Below are positions 28,839-38,272 of a stretch of DNA of 64,000 bases, piece after piece; within the stretch, counting starts at the first letter, position 1, and each line of letters starts with the position of its first letter. Origin of the DNA: Shinella sp. PSBB067 (GTDB taxonomy: Bacteria > Pseudomonadota > Alphaproteobacteria > Rhizobiales > Rhizobiaceae). Below the pieces are notes generated by a model. It searched no databases and was not told the DNA's origin. It saw only the letters and a list, made by a program, of their open reading frames with translations. Where the stretch lies: positions 310,001 to 374,000 of the forward strand of contig NZ_CP069303.1 of the NCBI RefSeq assembly GCF_016839145.1, given 5' to 3'. The position numbers were made by a program, and so were the translations under genes.

Positions 28839-28870
28839 ACTACCCGGACGGCGGCAAAATAGGAGACGGC

Positions 28871-29572
28871 GTGGACTGGTTTGCCTTGAGCGCTGAGGAA
28901 TGGACGGCGATCCGGCTGAGCCTCAGGGTCTCGACCGTCGCGGTCCTCGTCAGCCTGCCGCTCGGCATTCTCGTCGCGCTGGCGCTGGCGCGGGGGCGCT
29001 TCTGGGGCAAGTCGCTTCTGAACGGCATCGTCCACCTGCCGCTGATCCTGCCGCCGGTCGTCACCGGCTTTATCCTGCTCATCCTGTTCGGCCGGCGCGG
29101 GCCTATCGGCTCGGTGCTCGCCGAATGGTTCGGCATCGTGCTCTCCTTCCGCTGGACCGGTGCGGCGCTTGCCTGCGGCGTCATGGGCTTTCCGCTGATG
29201 GTGCGTTCGATCCGCCTTTCCATCGAGGCGGTGGACCGCAAGCTGGAGGAAGCGGCCGGCACGCTCGGCGCCAGCCCCGCCTGGGTCTTCCTCACCGTCA
29301 CCCTGCCGCTCATCCTGCCCGGCGTCATCGCCGGCATGATCCTCGCCTTCGCCAAGGCCATGGGCGAGTTCGGCGCGACCATCACCTTCGTCTCCAACAT
29401 TCCCGGCGAGACACAGACGCTCTCGGCCGCCATCTATACCTTCACCCAGGTGCCGGGCGGCGATGCCGGCGCCATGCGCCTCACCGTCGTCGCCATCGCC
29501 ATTTCCATGGTCGCGCTCATCGCCTCGGAAATCCTCGCCCAGCGCCTCGGCCGCAAGGTGAACCTCGAATGA
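28871..29572 (+). CDS. modB: Molybdate ABC transporter permease ModB
   Basis: Inner-membrane permease of 233 residues with about five membrane helices and the ABC-contact loop [20 protein letters not shown]. The GTG start at 28871 follows AGGAG. It overlaps modC by four bases (ATGA), so ModB and ModC are translationally coupled. Confidence 0.95.
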   Translation: MDWFALSAEEWTAIRLSLRVSTVAVLVSLPLGILVALALARGRFWGKSLLNGIVHLPLILPPVVTGFILLILFGRRGPIGSVLAEWFGIVLSFRWTGAALACGVMGFPLMVRSIRLSIEAVDRKLEEAAGTLGASPAWVFLTVTLPLILPGVIAGMILAFAKAMGEFGATITFVSNIPGETQTLSAAIYTFTQVPGGDAGAMRLTVVAIAISMVALIASEILAQRLGRKVNLE

Positions 29573-30642
29573 GCCTCGTCGTCGAAGCACGCCACCGGCT
29601 CGGCACCTTCGCCCTCGACGCCGCCTTCACCTCCGATGGCGGGGTCACGGCGCTCTTCGGCCGTTCCGGCTCGGGCAAGACCTCGCTCATCCGCATCATC
29701 GCCGGCCTGACGCGCCCGGCGGAAGGCGTCGTGCGCCTCGGCGGCGACGTGCTGGTCGATACGGCGCGCGGCATCTTCGTGCCGCCCCATCGCCGCCGCT
29801 TCGGCTATGTCTTCCAGGAGGCGCGGCTCTTCCCTCACCTGACGGTCCGGCAGAACCTCAACTACGGTCGCTGGTTCTCGCCGAAGGGCACGCGCCCGGA
29901 GAGCCCGGACCGTGTCGTCGGCCTGCTCGGCATCGGCGACCTCCTCGACCGCCAGCCGGCCAACCTTTCCGGCGGCGAGAAGCAGCGCGTCGCCATCGGC
30001 CGCGCGCTGCTCGCTTCCCCGCGCCTCCTGCTGATGGACGAGCCGCTTGCCGCGCTCGACGAGGAGCGCAAGGCGGAGATCCTGCCCTATCTGGAGCGCC
30101 TGCGCGACGAGGCGGGCATTCCCATCGTCTATGTCAGCCATTCCGTCGCCGAGGTGGCGCGGCTTGCCGACCGGGTCGTCCTGATGGTGGATGGCCGCGT
30201 CGAGGCGGTCGGGCCGGCCTCCGACGTGCTCGGCGGCCCGCGCCTTGCCTCCGCCGCCGACCGCCGCGAGGCGGGCAGCGTGCTGTCCGGCCGCGTCGAG
30301 GCGCGCGATGCGGCGCATGGCCTCGCCACCATCCGCCTCGACGGCGGTGCGGCGATCCTCGTGCCCGGCGCCGCCGTTTCGCCCGGCGAGACGGTGCGCC
30401 TGCGCATCCCCGCCCGCGACGTCATGGTGGCGACGGTGCGGCCGGAGGGCCTTTCCGCGCTCAACATCCTCGAAGGCACGGTGGAGACCATCGAACCGGA
30501 CGGCGAGGGCATGGCGAGCCTGCGCATCGCCTGCGGCGGCGATCACGTCCGCGCCCGCATCACGGCGTTCTCCGTCGAACGGCTCGGCCTTGCGCCCGGC
30601 CTGCCGGTTCATGCCGTCATCAAGACGGTGGCGCTGGAATAG
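29569..30642 (+). CDS. modC: Molybdate ABC transporter ATP-binding protein ModC
   Basis: Cytoplasmic ATPase of 357 residues: Walker [11 protein letters not shown]-loop [10 protein letters not shown], signature [16 protein letters not shown], Walker [13 protein letters not shown], switch histidine in [10 protein letters not shown]-terminal TOBE/molybdate-binding domain follows (about 285-355). It ends three bases from the convergent modE gene. Confidence 0.95.
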   Translation: MSLVVEARHRLGTFALDAAFTSDGGVTALFGRSGSGKTSLIRIIAGLTRPAEGVVRLGGDVLVDTARGIFVPPHRRRFGYVFQEARLFPHLTVRQNLNYGRWFSPKGTRPESPDRVVGLLGIGDLLDRQPANLSGGEKQRVAIGRALLASPRLLLMDEPLAALDEERKAEILPYLERLRDEAGIPIVYVSHSVAEVARLADRVVLMVDGRVEAVGPASDVLGGPRLASAADRREAGSVLSGRVEARDAAHGLATIRLDGGAAILVPGAAVSPGETVRLRIPARDVMVATVRPEGLSALNILEGTVETIEPDGEGMASLRIACGGDHVRARITAFSVERLGLAPGLPVHAVIKTVALE

Positions 30643-30645
30643 GGA

Positions 30646-31005
30646 TCAGTCCGCCAGATTCGCGACCAGCCAGCCGATCTCCTCGGCAAGCGCCACGCGC
30701 GCCTTCTCCTCCATGGCATGGTAATGCGCGATCAGCGCCTCGCCGAAGGGCGTCAGCACCGCGCCGCCGCCCTGCTTGCCGCCGCGCTGGGATTCCACCA
30801 CCGGCTGGCGGAACAGCCGGTTCATCTCGTCGACCAGCAGCCAGGCCCGGCGATAGGACATGTCCATCGCCCGCCCGCCCGCCGAGATCGAGCCCGTTTC
30901 CCTTATATGCGAGAGAAGCTCGATCTTGCCGCGGCCGATGCGCCCCTCCGGCTCGAGCTGGATCCGGAAGATGATCTTCGGTTCGGTCTTGGCGACTGCT
31001 GACAT
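30646..31005 (-). CDS. modE: ModE-type winged-helix regulator lacking the molybdate-binding domain
   Basis: 119-residue protein equal to the N-terminal DNA-binding half of E. coli ModE: KIELLSHIRETGSISAGGRA, MSYRRAWLLVDEMN, GGKQGGGAVLTPFGEAL. The C-terminal molbindin domains are absent, so how it senses molybdate is unclear; short ModE proteins of this kind are common in alphaproteobacteria. It is convergent with modC and would bind the Mo-box upstream of modA. Confidence 0.88.
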   Translation of the reverse strand: MSAVAKTEPKIIFRIQLEPEGRIGRGKIELLSHIRETGSISAGGRAMDMSYRRAWLLVDEMNRLFRQPVVESQRGGKQGGGAVLTPFGEALIAHYHAMEEKARVALAEEIGWLVANLAD

Positions 31006-31062
31006 GAAACTGGCCCGTATGGATACGGGCCAGTTATAACAGCGTTTTCCGCGGATTAAAGC

Positions 31063-32400
31063 TCAGGCCGCACGCTTCAGGGCATCGCCGAGGATCGAGA
31101 CGATGTCCTCGAAATGCTTCTTCTCGGCGATCAGCGGCGGCGAGAAGGCGATGATGTCGCCGGTGACGCGGATCAGCAGGCCCTTCTCGAAGCAGTCGAC
31201 GAAGACGTCATAGGCGCGCGCGCCCGGTGCGCCGTCGCGCGGGGCAAGCTCGATGCCGGCGATGAGGCCGATGGTGCGGATGTCGATGACGTGCGGCAGG
31301 CCCTTCAGCGAATGCATCGCCGCATGCCACTCGTCCTGCAGCTCGGCGCCGCGGGTGAAGAGGCCCTCGTCGCGGTAGATGTCGAGCGTCGCGATGCCCG
31401 CCGCGCAGGCCGCCGGATGGCCGGAATAGGTGTAGCCGTGGAAAAGCTCGATGGCGTTTTCCGGCCCATGCATCAGCGCGTCGTGCACCTTGCGGCTGGC
31501 GAAGACCGCGCCCATCGGAATCGCGCCGTTGGTGAGGCCCTTGGCGGTGGTCACGAGGTCCGGCGTCACGCCGAAATAGTCGGTGGCGAAGGCGGCGCCG
31601 AGGCGGCCGAAGCCGGTGATCACCTCGTCGAAGATCAAGAGGATGCCATGCCTGTCGCAGATCGCGCGCAGCTTTTCGAGATAGCCCTTCGGCGGAATGA
31701 GGACGCCCGTGGAGCCGGCGACGGGTTCGACGATGCAGGCGGCGATGGTTTCCGCGCCATGCAGGGCGACGAGCCGTTCGAGATCGTCCGCCAGCTCCGC
31801 GCCATGCTCCGGCTGGCCCTTCACATAGGCGTTCTTGGAAAGATCGTGCGTGTGGCGCAGGTGATCCGAGCCGGCAAGCTGCGGGAAGACGCGGCGGTTG
31901 TTGACGATGCCGCCGACCGAGATGCCGCCGAAGCCGACGCCGTGATAGCCGCGCTCGCGGCCGATGAGGCGCGTGCGCGTGCCCTGGCCGATGGCGCGCT
32001 GGTAGGCGATGGCGATCTTCAGTGCGGTGTCGACCGATTCGGAGCCCGAGCCGGTGTAGAACACGCGGTCGAGCTTGGCGCCCTCGGGCCCGGGCGCGAT
32101 TTCCGCGAGCCGCTCGGCGAAGTCGAAGGCGATCGGATGGCCCATCTGGAAGGAGGGCGCGAAATCCATCTGCGTGAGCTGGCGCTCGACGGCAGCGGCG
32201 ATCTGCCGGCGGCCATGGCCGGCGTTGCAGCACCACAGGCCCGCGGTGCCGTCGAGGACCGTGCGGCCGTCGGTGCTGGTGTAATACATGCCCTCGGCGC
32301 TCGCGAGCAGGCGCGGCGCGGCCTTGAACTGGCGATTGGCGGTAAACGGCATCCAGTAGCTGTCGAGCACCGGTGCGTTGGGTTTGTTGTGAACGTTCAT
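31063..32400 (-). CDS. Class III omega-amino acid transaminase (beta-alanine/pyruvate type)
   Basis: PLP aminotransferase of 445 residues. The start at 32400 follows GGGAGGAGATCTGCC. Motifs: GLWCCNAGHG, FYTGSGSESVDTALKIA, RERGYHGVGFGG, LLIFDEVITGFGR, and the Schiff-base lysine in TTAKGLTNG. The early SYWMPFTANRQF and the overall pattern fit omega-amino acid:pyruvate transaminases. It is divergent from an XRE-cupin gene, which is the likely regulator. Substrate (beta-alanine, polyamine-derived amine or other) is not resolved. Confidence 0.9.
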   Translation of the reverse strand: MNVHNKPNAPVLDSYWMPFTANRQFKAAPRLLASAEGMYYTSTDGRTVLDGTAGLWCCNAGHGRRQIAAAVERQLTQMDFAPSFQMGHPIAFDFAERLAEIAPGPEGAKLDRVFYTGSGSESVDTALKIAIAYQRAIGQGTRTRLIGRERGYHGVGFGGISVGGIVNNRRVFPQLAGSDHLRHTHDLSKNAYVKGQPEHGAELADDLERLVALHGAETIAACIVEPVAGSTGVLIPPKGYLEKLRAICDRHGILLIFDEVITGFGRLGAAFATDYFGVTPDLVTTAKGLTNGAIPMGAVFASRKVHDALMHGPENAIELFHGYTYSGHPAACAAGIATLDIYRDEGLFTRGAELQDEWHAAMHSLKGLPHVIDIRTIGLIAGIELAPRDGAPGARAYDVFVDCFEKGLLIRVTGDIIAFSPPLIAEKKHFEDIVSILGDALKRAA

Positions 32401-32415
32401 GGCAGATCTCCTCCC

Positions 32416-32511
32416 AAAGCAATTCCGGCAAAAGTGCGTAGCGGCTTTGCGTCCGGAATTGCGAAAAACGAAAAGGGTAGAGCGTTTTCGCGAGAAAGCG
32501 GAAATGCTCTG
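32416..32511. repeat. Dispersed intergenic repeat, AGAGC/AATTCCGG family, copy 1
   Basis: CAATTCCGGCAAAAGTGCG and CGTCCGGAATTG form an inverted pair, followed by AGAGCGTTTTCGCGA and a closing GCTCT. A second copy with the same order lies at 43043-43144. Confidence 0.8.
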
Positions 32512-32561
32512 GCTGAGGGATTGACGCCATGATTTGCCATGCCGAACAAGTCCTTTTCTGG

Positions 32562-32571
32562 TTGACGTCAA
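32562..32571. promoter_or_regulatory. Candidate operator of the transaminase/XRE pair
   Basis: TTGACGTCAA is a perfect palindrome in the divergent promoter region, 69 bases before the XRE start. Its TTGACG could also serve as a -35 element for the XRE gene. Confidence 0.35.
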
Positions 32572-32639
32572 GCGATTGAAAATAAAGGATGGAGGAGCAG
32601 AGGTTTTCGCTATTTCGAACATCTGAAACAGGAAGTGCC

Positions 32640-33188
32640 ATGTCGGTCGATATCGGAGGCAGGCTGCGCCATCTGCGCATGGCCCACAATCTCTCCCAGC
32701 GGGAACTGGCCAAGCGCGCCGGCGTCACCAATTCGACCATCTCGCTGATCGAATCGAATGCCTCGAACCCATCGGTCGGCGCCCTCAAGCGCATCCTCGA
32801 CGGCATCCCGATCGGCCTTGCGGAATTCTTCGCCTTCGAGCCAGACCGCCCGCGAAAGGCGTTCTACCGGGCGGACGAGCTGACGGAGATCGGCAAGGGC
32901 GGCATTTCCTACCGCCAGATCGGCGACAACCTCTTCGGCCGCAGCCTGCAGATATTGAAGGAGTGCTACCAGCCCGGCGCCGACACCGGAAAGGTGCCGC
33001 TGGTGCATGAGGGGGAGGAGGGCGGCATCGTGCTGTCCGGTCGCCTCGAAGTGACGGTCGATGACGAGCGCCGCATCCTCGGCCCGGGCGATGCCTACTA
33101 TTTCGAAAGCCGCCGTCCGCACCGCTTCCGCTGCGTCGGCCCGGTGCCCTGCGAGGTCATCAGCGCCTGCACCCCGCCGACCTTCTGA
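32640..33188 (+). CDS. XRE-family regulator with cupin domain (PuuR-like)
   Basis: 182 residues from ATG 32640 (GGAAG before it; an earlier ATG at 32589 is possible): helix-turn-helix (about 5-60; LRHLRMAHNLSQRELAKRAG) and C-terminal cupin (about 110-180; VPLVHEGEEGGIVLSGRLEV). The arrangement resembles PuuR-type repressors of amine catabolism, and divergence from an omega-transaminase supports control of that gene. Terminator follows. Confidence 0.88.
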   Translation: MSVDIGGRLRHLRMAHNLSQRELAKRAGVTNSTISLIESNASNPSVGALKRILDGIPIGLAEFFAFEPDRPRKAFYRADELTEIGKGGISYRQIGDNLFGRSLQILKECYQPGADTGKVPLVHEGEEGGIVLSGRLEVTVDDERRILGPGDAYYFESRRPHRFRCVGPVPCEVISACTPPTF

Positions 33189-33194
33189 AAGAAG

Positions 33195-33217
33195 AAAGCC
33201 CGCCGGAGGCGGGCTTT
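33195..33217. terminator. Bidirectional terminator
   Basis: AAAGCCCGCC-GGA-GGCGGGCTTT lies between the XRE gene and the convergent DUF1508 gene. Confidence 0.85.
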
Positions 33218-33227
33218 CGGGATGCGG

Positions 33228-33410
33228 TCAGGCCTTGGTATTGTCCTCGATTGGGGCGTCCGGCCCGTTCTTCTTGATCGAATCGATCGCTTTCTGCGCG
33301 CTGGCCTTGCTGGAATAGCCTTCCGTCGAGAACATCACTTCGCTGTTGTACTTGAAGCGGACGCGATATTCGCCGGCCTTGTCCCTGTAGATCTCGAACT
33401 TGTGCGCCAT
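33228..33410 (-). CDS. DUF1508 / YegP-type small protein
   Basis: 60-residue protein from ATG 33410 (GGAGGG before it). MAHKFEIYRDKAGEYRVRFK, then SEGYSSKAS-type turn and AQKAIDSIKKN are characteristic of the YegP (DUF1508) beta-hairpin/helix unit, here a single copy. The family has no firm function. Longer in-frame starts exist but add unrelated residues. Confidence 0.9.
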   Translation of the reverse strand: MAHKFEIYRDKAGEYRVRFKYNSEVMFSTEGYSSKASAQKAIDSIKKNGPDAPIEDNTKA

Positions 33411-33508
33411 GAGCTTGCCCTCCAGGCAGATGTGAATCGACACATGCAGCGTGCCAGCAGCCGAACGCACTGACAAGGGAGGAGGATACCGGTTTTCGAG
33501 AAGGAGAT

Positions 33509-33582
33509 TGGCTGGGGAACCTGGATTCGAACCAAGATTAACGGAGTCAGAGTCCGCCGTTCTACCGTTGAACTATTCCCCA
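33509..33582 (-). tRNA. tRNA-Gln (anticodon CTG)
   Basis: On the minus strand TGGGGAA pairs with TTCCCCA as acceptor stem, the D arm has GTTCAACGGTAGAAC, the anticodon stem GCGGA/TCCGT encloses CTCTGAC with CTG at positions 34-36, the T arm is CTTGG-TTCGAAT-CCAGG, and CCA is encoded. Confidence 0.97.
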
Positions 33583-33819
33583 GCAGGGTGGTTCCGGCTT
33601 GGCCGGCGCCTGTGAGGCGGGCTTATAAACAAAAGGCGGCGCGTTGCAAATGGTTTTTTTGGAAAAAATCGCGCCGGCCTCGCGGCGCCGGCCGCTCTCG
33701 GCGCCCGCCGCAAAAAGAATTTGGCGAACGGGCCGGGCGCTGGTAATGTCGCCCCAACGAAGATCGAGAGAGCGCCTGCTTGCAGCTACAAGGCTTTGCG
33801 CGGCGCCATAGGCAGTAAC

Positions 33820-35367
33820 GTGAACGACCCCGACAGCGGCGAGAAGCCGCCCGTTTCCGGGGCGCAAGATGCGGGCAATGCGGGGCGGCCGAAGCGGTCG
33901 CGCCGTCGCAAGGGAAAGCAGAAGGGCGCCATGAGTCCCTCTGCCGTTTCCCCGTCCGCAGGCCAGGCGGCCGGTTCGTCCGTGCCAGCCGAGCGCCCCC
34001 AGGCCGCACCAGGCGGCAACAATGCGCGCCGGAACAAGCGTCGCAGGCACGGCAGGATTCCGGGCGCCGAGAACGTGCGCCCGCTCGCCCCCGTCGGCCA
34101 GCGCGAAGCATCGCAGCACGAACCGCGCCAGGCGGACGGCCGCAAGAACCGCCGGAAGCATCGCGGCCGCAAATCGGGCTCGCGCGTCCTTCCGTCCGCC
34201 GCCGAGGCCGTGGTCCTTTCGCCCGCCGCCGAGCCGGTTGCCGAGGCGCGGCCTGCGCACCATGCGCCCGAGCCCCGCGGGGAGGCGCTCCCCGCGCCGC
34301 GTTTCGCCGAGCGCGACCAGTATGATGCGCCGCTCTATGCGGCGCTCGATCTCGGCACCAACAATTGCCGCCTTCTCGTCGCCCAGCCCACCCGGCCCGG
34401 CCAGTTCCGCGTCGTCGATGCCTTCTCGCGCATCGTTCGCCTCGGCGAGGGGCTCGGGGCCAGCGGCCGGCTTTCGGACGAGGCGATGGACCGCTCCGTC
34501 GAGGCGCTGAAGGTCTGCGCCGCAAAGCTCAAGCACCGCAACATCCGCCGCAGCCGCCTGATCGCCACGGAGGCCTGCCGCGCGGCGGAAAACGGCGAGA
34601 CCTTCCTTCACCGCGTGCGCGAGGAGACGGGGCTGGAGCTCGAGATCATCAACCGCGAGACCGAGGCGCGGCTTGCCGTTTCCGGCTGCTCCTCGCTGGT
34701 CGGCCGCGAGGCGAAGTCCGTCGTGCTCTTCGACATCGGCGGCGGCTCTTCGGAAATCGCGGTCATCCGCATCGGCGAGAACCGCTCCAGCCGGCTGGCC
34801 AACCACATCACCCACTGGACCTCGCTGCCCGTCGGCGTCGTCACGCTCTCCGAGCGCCACGGCGGGCGCGACGTGACGCCGGAAAGCTTCGCGGGCATGG
34901 TCTCGGAGGTCGAGGGCATGCTGGCGAATTTCGATTGCCCGGGCGATATCGTCTATGCGCCGGAGGATTTCCACCTCATCGGCACGTCGGGCACGGTGAC
35001 GACGCTCGCCGGCGTCCATCTCGACCTGCCGCGCTACGACCGGCGCCGGGTCGACGGCGTCTGGCTCTCGGACGACGAGGTGACCGCCATGCAGGCGCGG
35101 CTCCTGTCCTGGGATTTCTCCGCCCGCGCGGCCAATCCCTGCATCGGGCCGGACCGGGCTGACCTCGTGCTCGCCGGCTGCGCCATCCTGGAGGCGATCC
35201 GCAAGCGCTGGCCCTCGCGCCGCATGCGCGTTGCCGACCGCGGCTTGCGCGAGGGGCTGCTCACCGACATGATGGCCGATGACGGCGTCTGGCGCCGCGG
35301 CCGCCACCGCCGAAACCAGCGCGGCGGCCACCGCAATCCGGCAAAGCCCGAAGGACAGGCGTCATGA
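33820..35367 (+). CDS. ppx: Ppx/GppA-family phosphatase with long basic N-terminal extension
   Basis: Predicted exopolyphosphatase or pppGpp phosphatase, 515 residues from GTG 33820 (the frame is open to 33721). The catalytic actin-fold core begins only at about residue 165 ([15 protein letters not shown]) and includes [28 protein letters not shown] and [11 protein letters not shown]. The first 160 residues are disordered and very basic with clusters such as [10 protein letters not shown] and [11 protein letters not shown], and the C terminus ends in another Arg/Gly-rich patch, suggesting nucleic-acid or polyphosphate contact. It overlaps rlmE by four bases. Confidence 0.9.
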   Translation: MNDPDSGEKPPVSGAQDAGNAGRPKRSRRRKGKQKGAMSPSAVSPSAGQAAGSSVPAERPQAAPGGNNARRNKRRRHGRIPGAENVRPLAPVGQREASQHEPRQADGRKNRRKHRGRKSGSRVLPSAAEAVVLSPAAEPVAEARPAHHAPEPRGEALPAPRFAERDQYDAPLYAALDLGTNNCRLLVAQPTRPGQFRVVDAFSRIVRLGEGLGASGRLSDEAMDRSVEALKVCAAKLKHRNIRRSRLIATEACRAAENGETFLHRVREETGLELEIINRETEARLAVSGCSSLVGREAKSVVLFDIGGGSSEIAVIRIGENRSSRLANHITHWTSLPVGVVTLSERHGGRDVTPESFAGMVSEVEGMLANFDCPGDIVYAPEDFHLIGTSGTVTTLAGVHLDLPRYDRRRVDGVWLSDDEVTAMQARLLSWDFSARAANPCIGPDRADLVLAGCAILEAIRKRWPSRRMRVADRGLREGLLTDMMADDGVWRRGRHRRNQRGGHRNPAKPEGQAS

Positions 35368-36095
35368 CCAAGCCCCCCGTCGGCGGCAACCGCACCGGCC
35401 GCAAGCTCGGCCAGAAGGTCAGGAAGACGAAGCTCAAGGCCTCCTCGCGCCGCTGGCTCGAGCGCCACATCAACGATCCCTACGTGCAGCGCGCCAAGCT
35501 GGAAGGCTACCGCGCCCGCGCGGCCTTCAAGCTGCTGGAGATCGACGAGAAGCACAACATCCTTGCCGGCGCCAGACGCATTATCGACCTCGGCGCGGCG
35601 CCCGGCAGCTGGTCGCAGATCGCCGCCAAGGTGACGGATTCGACGGATGCGGATCCGCGCGTCGCGGCCATCGACTTCCTGGAGATGGATCCGCTGCCCG
35701 GCGTCACCATTCTCCAGATGGACTTCCTCGATCCGGAGGCGCCGCACAAGCTCATCGAGGCGGTCGGCGGCACGCCGAACCTCGTCATATCGGACATGGC
35801 CGCGCCCACCACCGGCCACCGCCAGACGGACCACCTGCGCACCATGCACCTGTGCGAGGTCGCCGCGCACTTCGCCGTCGAGGTGCTGGCCGAAGGCGGG
35901 CATTTCCTGGCAAAGACCTTCCAGGGCGGCACGGAACGCGACCTCCTCAACATGCTCAAGCAGAATTTCAGGCAGGTCATCCATGTGAAGCCCGGCGCCT
36001 CGCGCGCCGAATCGGTCGAGATGTTCCTGCTCGCCAAGGGCTTCAAGGGCCGCAAGGCGCGAAGCGAGGCGGCGGAAGCGGACGAGGAGGCCTGA
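35364..36095 (+). CDS. rlmE: 23S rRNA 2'-O-methyltransferase RlmE (FtsJ/RrmJ)
   Basis: Methylates the 2'-O of U2552 of 23S rRNA in the large subunit. 243 residues: basic head, [12 protein letters not shown], the SAM motif [27 protein letters not shown], and FLAKTFQGG; together with the Glu in RAESVEMF this gives the K-D-K-E catalytic set. It is about 30 residues longer than the E. coli enzyme, mostly at the termini. Coupled by overlap to both neighbours. Confidence 0.95.
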   Translation: MTKPPVGGNRTGRKLGQKVRKTKLKASSRRWLERHINDPYVQRAKLEGYRARAAFKLLEIDEKHNILAGARRIIDLGAAPGSWSQIAAKVTDSTDADPRVAAIDFLEMDPLPGVTILQMDFLDPEAPHKLIEAVGGTPNLVISDMAAPTTGHRQTDHLRTMHLCEVAAHFAVEVLAEGGHFLAKTFQGGTERDLLNMLKQNFRQVIHVKPGASRAESVEMFLLAKGFKGRKARSEAAEADEEA

Positions 36096-36478
36096 TGCTT
36101 CTCTACGTGACGGTCGGCGCCAACGACCTGGACCGCGCCGGCCGCTTCTACGATGCGATCCTGCAGCCTCTTGGCTATTCGAGGCAGAAGAAAGCGGCCG
36201 GAGAGATCGGCTACGCTGCGGACGGCGACGTGCGCTGCCGCTTCTGGGTGGTCGAGCCCTTCGACCGCGAACCGGCGACCTTCGGCAATGGCGTGACGAT
36301 CGCGCTCGTCGCCCCGAGCCGGGCCGCCGTCGATGCCTTCCATGCCGCGGCGCTTGCGGCGGGCGGGACGGACGAGGGCGCGCCGGGCCTGCGGCCGTTC
36401 CATGCCAGCTTCTACGCGGCTTTCGTGCGCGACCATGACGGCAACAAGCTGGCGGCCGTCTGCGAACAGCCGGAATGA
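36095..36478 (+). CDS. VOC (glyoxalase/bleomycin-resistance fold) family protein
   Basis: 127-residue single-domain vicinal-oxygen-chelate protein: LYVTVGANDLDRAGRFYDAIL at the start and YAAFVRDHDGNKLAAVC at the end, where family members put metal ligands. Start overlaps the rlmE stop (TGATG). Substrate unknown. Confidence 0.88.
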   Translation: MLLYVTVGANDLDRAGRFYDAILQPLGYSRQKKAAGEIGYAADGDVRCRFWVVEPFDREPATFGNGVTIALVAPSRAAVDAFHAAALAAGGTDEGAPGLRPFHASFYAAFVRDHDGNKLAAVCEQPE

Positions 36479-36499
36479 ATTGATTTCTTGAAGCGGGGG

Positions 36500-36654
36500 A
36501 GCCCCTCATCCCCCTGCCGGGACCTTCTCGCCGCAAGCGGGAGAAGAGGTGTCGTACCGTTTTCCCCCTTAGGTTCAGGAATGCAGGGAAGCGGTGCGCC
36601 CAGCGCTCCTCGCCCCGCTTGCAGGGAGAGGATGCCGGCAGGCGGGTGAGGGCC
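36500..36654. repeat. Palindromic intergenic repeat, copy B
   Basis: Left half CCCCTCATCCCCCTGCCGGG with CTTCTCGCCGCAAGCGGGAG; right half CTCCTCGCCCCGCTTGCAGG and GATGCCGGCAGGCGGGTGAG. Inverted ends match each other. It fills the gap between the convergent VOC and MFS genes and is very close to the copy at 57290-57407. Confidence 0.8.
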
Positions 36655-36670
36655 TATCCTCCACGCCTCG

Positions 36671-38080
36671 TCATTTCACCGTCACCGTTTCCTCGTCCCG
36701 GCCCGTCATCCTGTGGCCGGAAACGGTAGAGCCCGCATTCTTCGCCATGGCGATGAAGGGAATGACGGCGGCGAGCGTCAGCACCGAAATCACCATGAAG
36801 GCGATCTGGAAATCACGCAGTTCCAGCGGCGAGCCGGTGAGCGACGTCTCGACCTCCAGGATGGCGCCCGCCACCGCGACGCCCATGGCAAGGCTGATCT
36901 GCTGGAGCACGGCGCTCATCGAGGTCGCCTTGCTGGCGTCCGTATCGGGAATGTCGGCGAAGGACAGCGCGTTCACGCTGGTGAAGAAGAACGAGCGGGC
37001 AAAGCCCGCGACGAGCAGCACCCCGGCCATGAACCAGAAGGGCGTCGCCGGCGTGAAGAGCCCGTTGACGAAGGTCAGCGCCGCGCCGCAGATGCTGGCC
37101 ACGATCAGCGTCGTGCGGAAGCCGGCAAACGTGAGCACGCGCTTGGCGATGAACTTCGTGGTGATCGCCCCGATGGCGCCGGTGAAGGTGACGAGGCCCG
37201 ACTGGAAGGGCGTCAGCCCGAAGCCGACCTGCAGCATCAGCGGCATCAGGAAGGGCACCGCGCCGACCGAGATGCGAAACAGCGTGCCGCCGATGGAGGC
37301 CGCCCGGAAGGCGCTGTCGCGGAAGAGCTTGAGGTCGAGCAGCGGCGTCGGGTGGCGCCTGGCGTGGCGCACGTAGAGGACGCCGCAGAGAAGGCCGATG
37401 ACGGTGGCGACGATGCCGATCACCGGCGGCAGCGCCGGCAGGCTCACCACCGAGAGGCCGAACATCGTGCCGGACGCGGCGACCGCGCTGAGGAGGAAGC
37501 CGGTCCAGTCGAGCGGCGGCGGCGCGGCGGCGCGGATTTCCGGCAGGTAGATGCCGGACAGGATATAGCCGACGATGCCGACCGGCACGTTGATCAGGAA
37601 GATCCAGTGCCAGGAGAAATAGGTGGTGATGAAGCCGCCGAGCGGCGGGCCGGCAAGCGGACCGACCAGCGCGGGAATGGTCAGCAGCGCCATGGCCGAG
37701 ACCAGCTCGGAGCGCGAGGTGCTGCGCACCAGCACGAGGCGCGCGACAGGCGTCATCATCGCCCCGCCCATGCCCTGCAGGAAGCGGGCGACGACGAAGG
37801 CGAAGAGGCTGTTCGCCACGGCGCAGAAGATGGAGCCGGCGACGAAGACGAGAATGGCAAGGCGGAAGATGCGCTTGGCCCCGAACCGGTCCGCCATCCA
37901 GCCGCTGAGCGGGATGAAGGTCGCGAGCGAGACCATGTAGGAGGTCAGCGCGAGCTTCAGCGTGATCGGCCCGACGCCGAGATCGGCGGCAATCGCCGGC
38001 AGCGAGGTGGAGATGACGGTGGAATCCATCTGCTCCATGAAGAGCGCGACGGCGAGGATGAGGGGAACGATACGGTTCAT
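36671..38080 (-). CDS. MFS transporter, DHA2 (EmrB/QacA) family
   Basis: Inner-membrane proton-driven exporter, 469 residues and about 14 membrane helices. It begins MNRIVPLILAVALFMEQMDSTVISTSLPAIA, where the DSTVISTSLP motif is typical of DHA2 drug exporters, and has WMADRFGAKRIF (motif A) and PLAGPPLGG (motif C). Substrate unknown. It is divergent from the Tat-exported metallo-hydrolase gene across 192 bases; no membrane-fusion partner is adjacent. Confidence 0.9.
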   Translation of the reverse strand: MNRIVPLILAVALFMEQMDSTVISTSLPAIAADLGVGPITLKLALTSYMVSLATFIPLSGWMADRFGAKRIFRLAILVFVAGSIFCAVANSLFAFVVARFLQGMGGAMMTPVARLVLVRSTSRSELVSAMALLTIPALVGPLAGPPLGGFITTYFSWHWIFLINVPVGIVGYILSGIYLPEIRAAAPPPLDWTGFLLSAVAASGTMFGLSVVSLPALPPVIGIVATVIGLLCGVLYVRHARRHPTPLLDLKLFRDSAFRAASIGGTLFRISVGAVPFLMPLMLQVGFGLTPFQSGLVTFTGAIGAITTKFIAKRVLTFAGFRTTLIVASICGAALTFVNGLFTPATPFWFMAGVLLVAGFARSFFFTSVNALSFADIPDTDASKATSMSAVLQQISLAMGVAVAGAILEVETSLTGSPLELRDFQIAFMVISVLTLAAVIPFIAMAKNAGSTVSGHRMTGRDEETVTVK

Positions 38081-38272
38081 CGGCAGTTCACGATACGTGT
38101 CCTTGCGAAGGCCGGCCGACTTCTGCGCCCCTTGCCGGCATCTGTCAAATCGCCAGAAACCGTCTTTCGCATCACAAGCCCGTGATTCGGCGGGACCGCA
38201 TCGTGACGGCGCCCTAGTTTGCGCCGTGTCATCCTGCCGCCGATACAGCCATTCACGAAAGAGGGTAGACCC

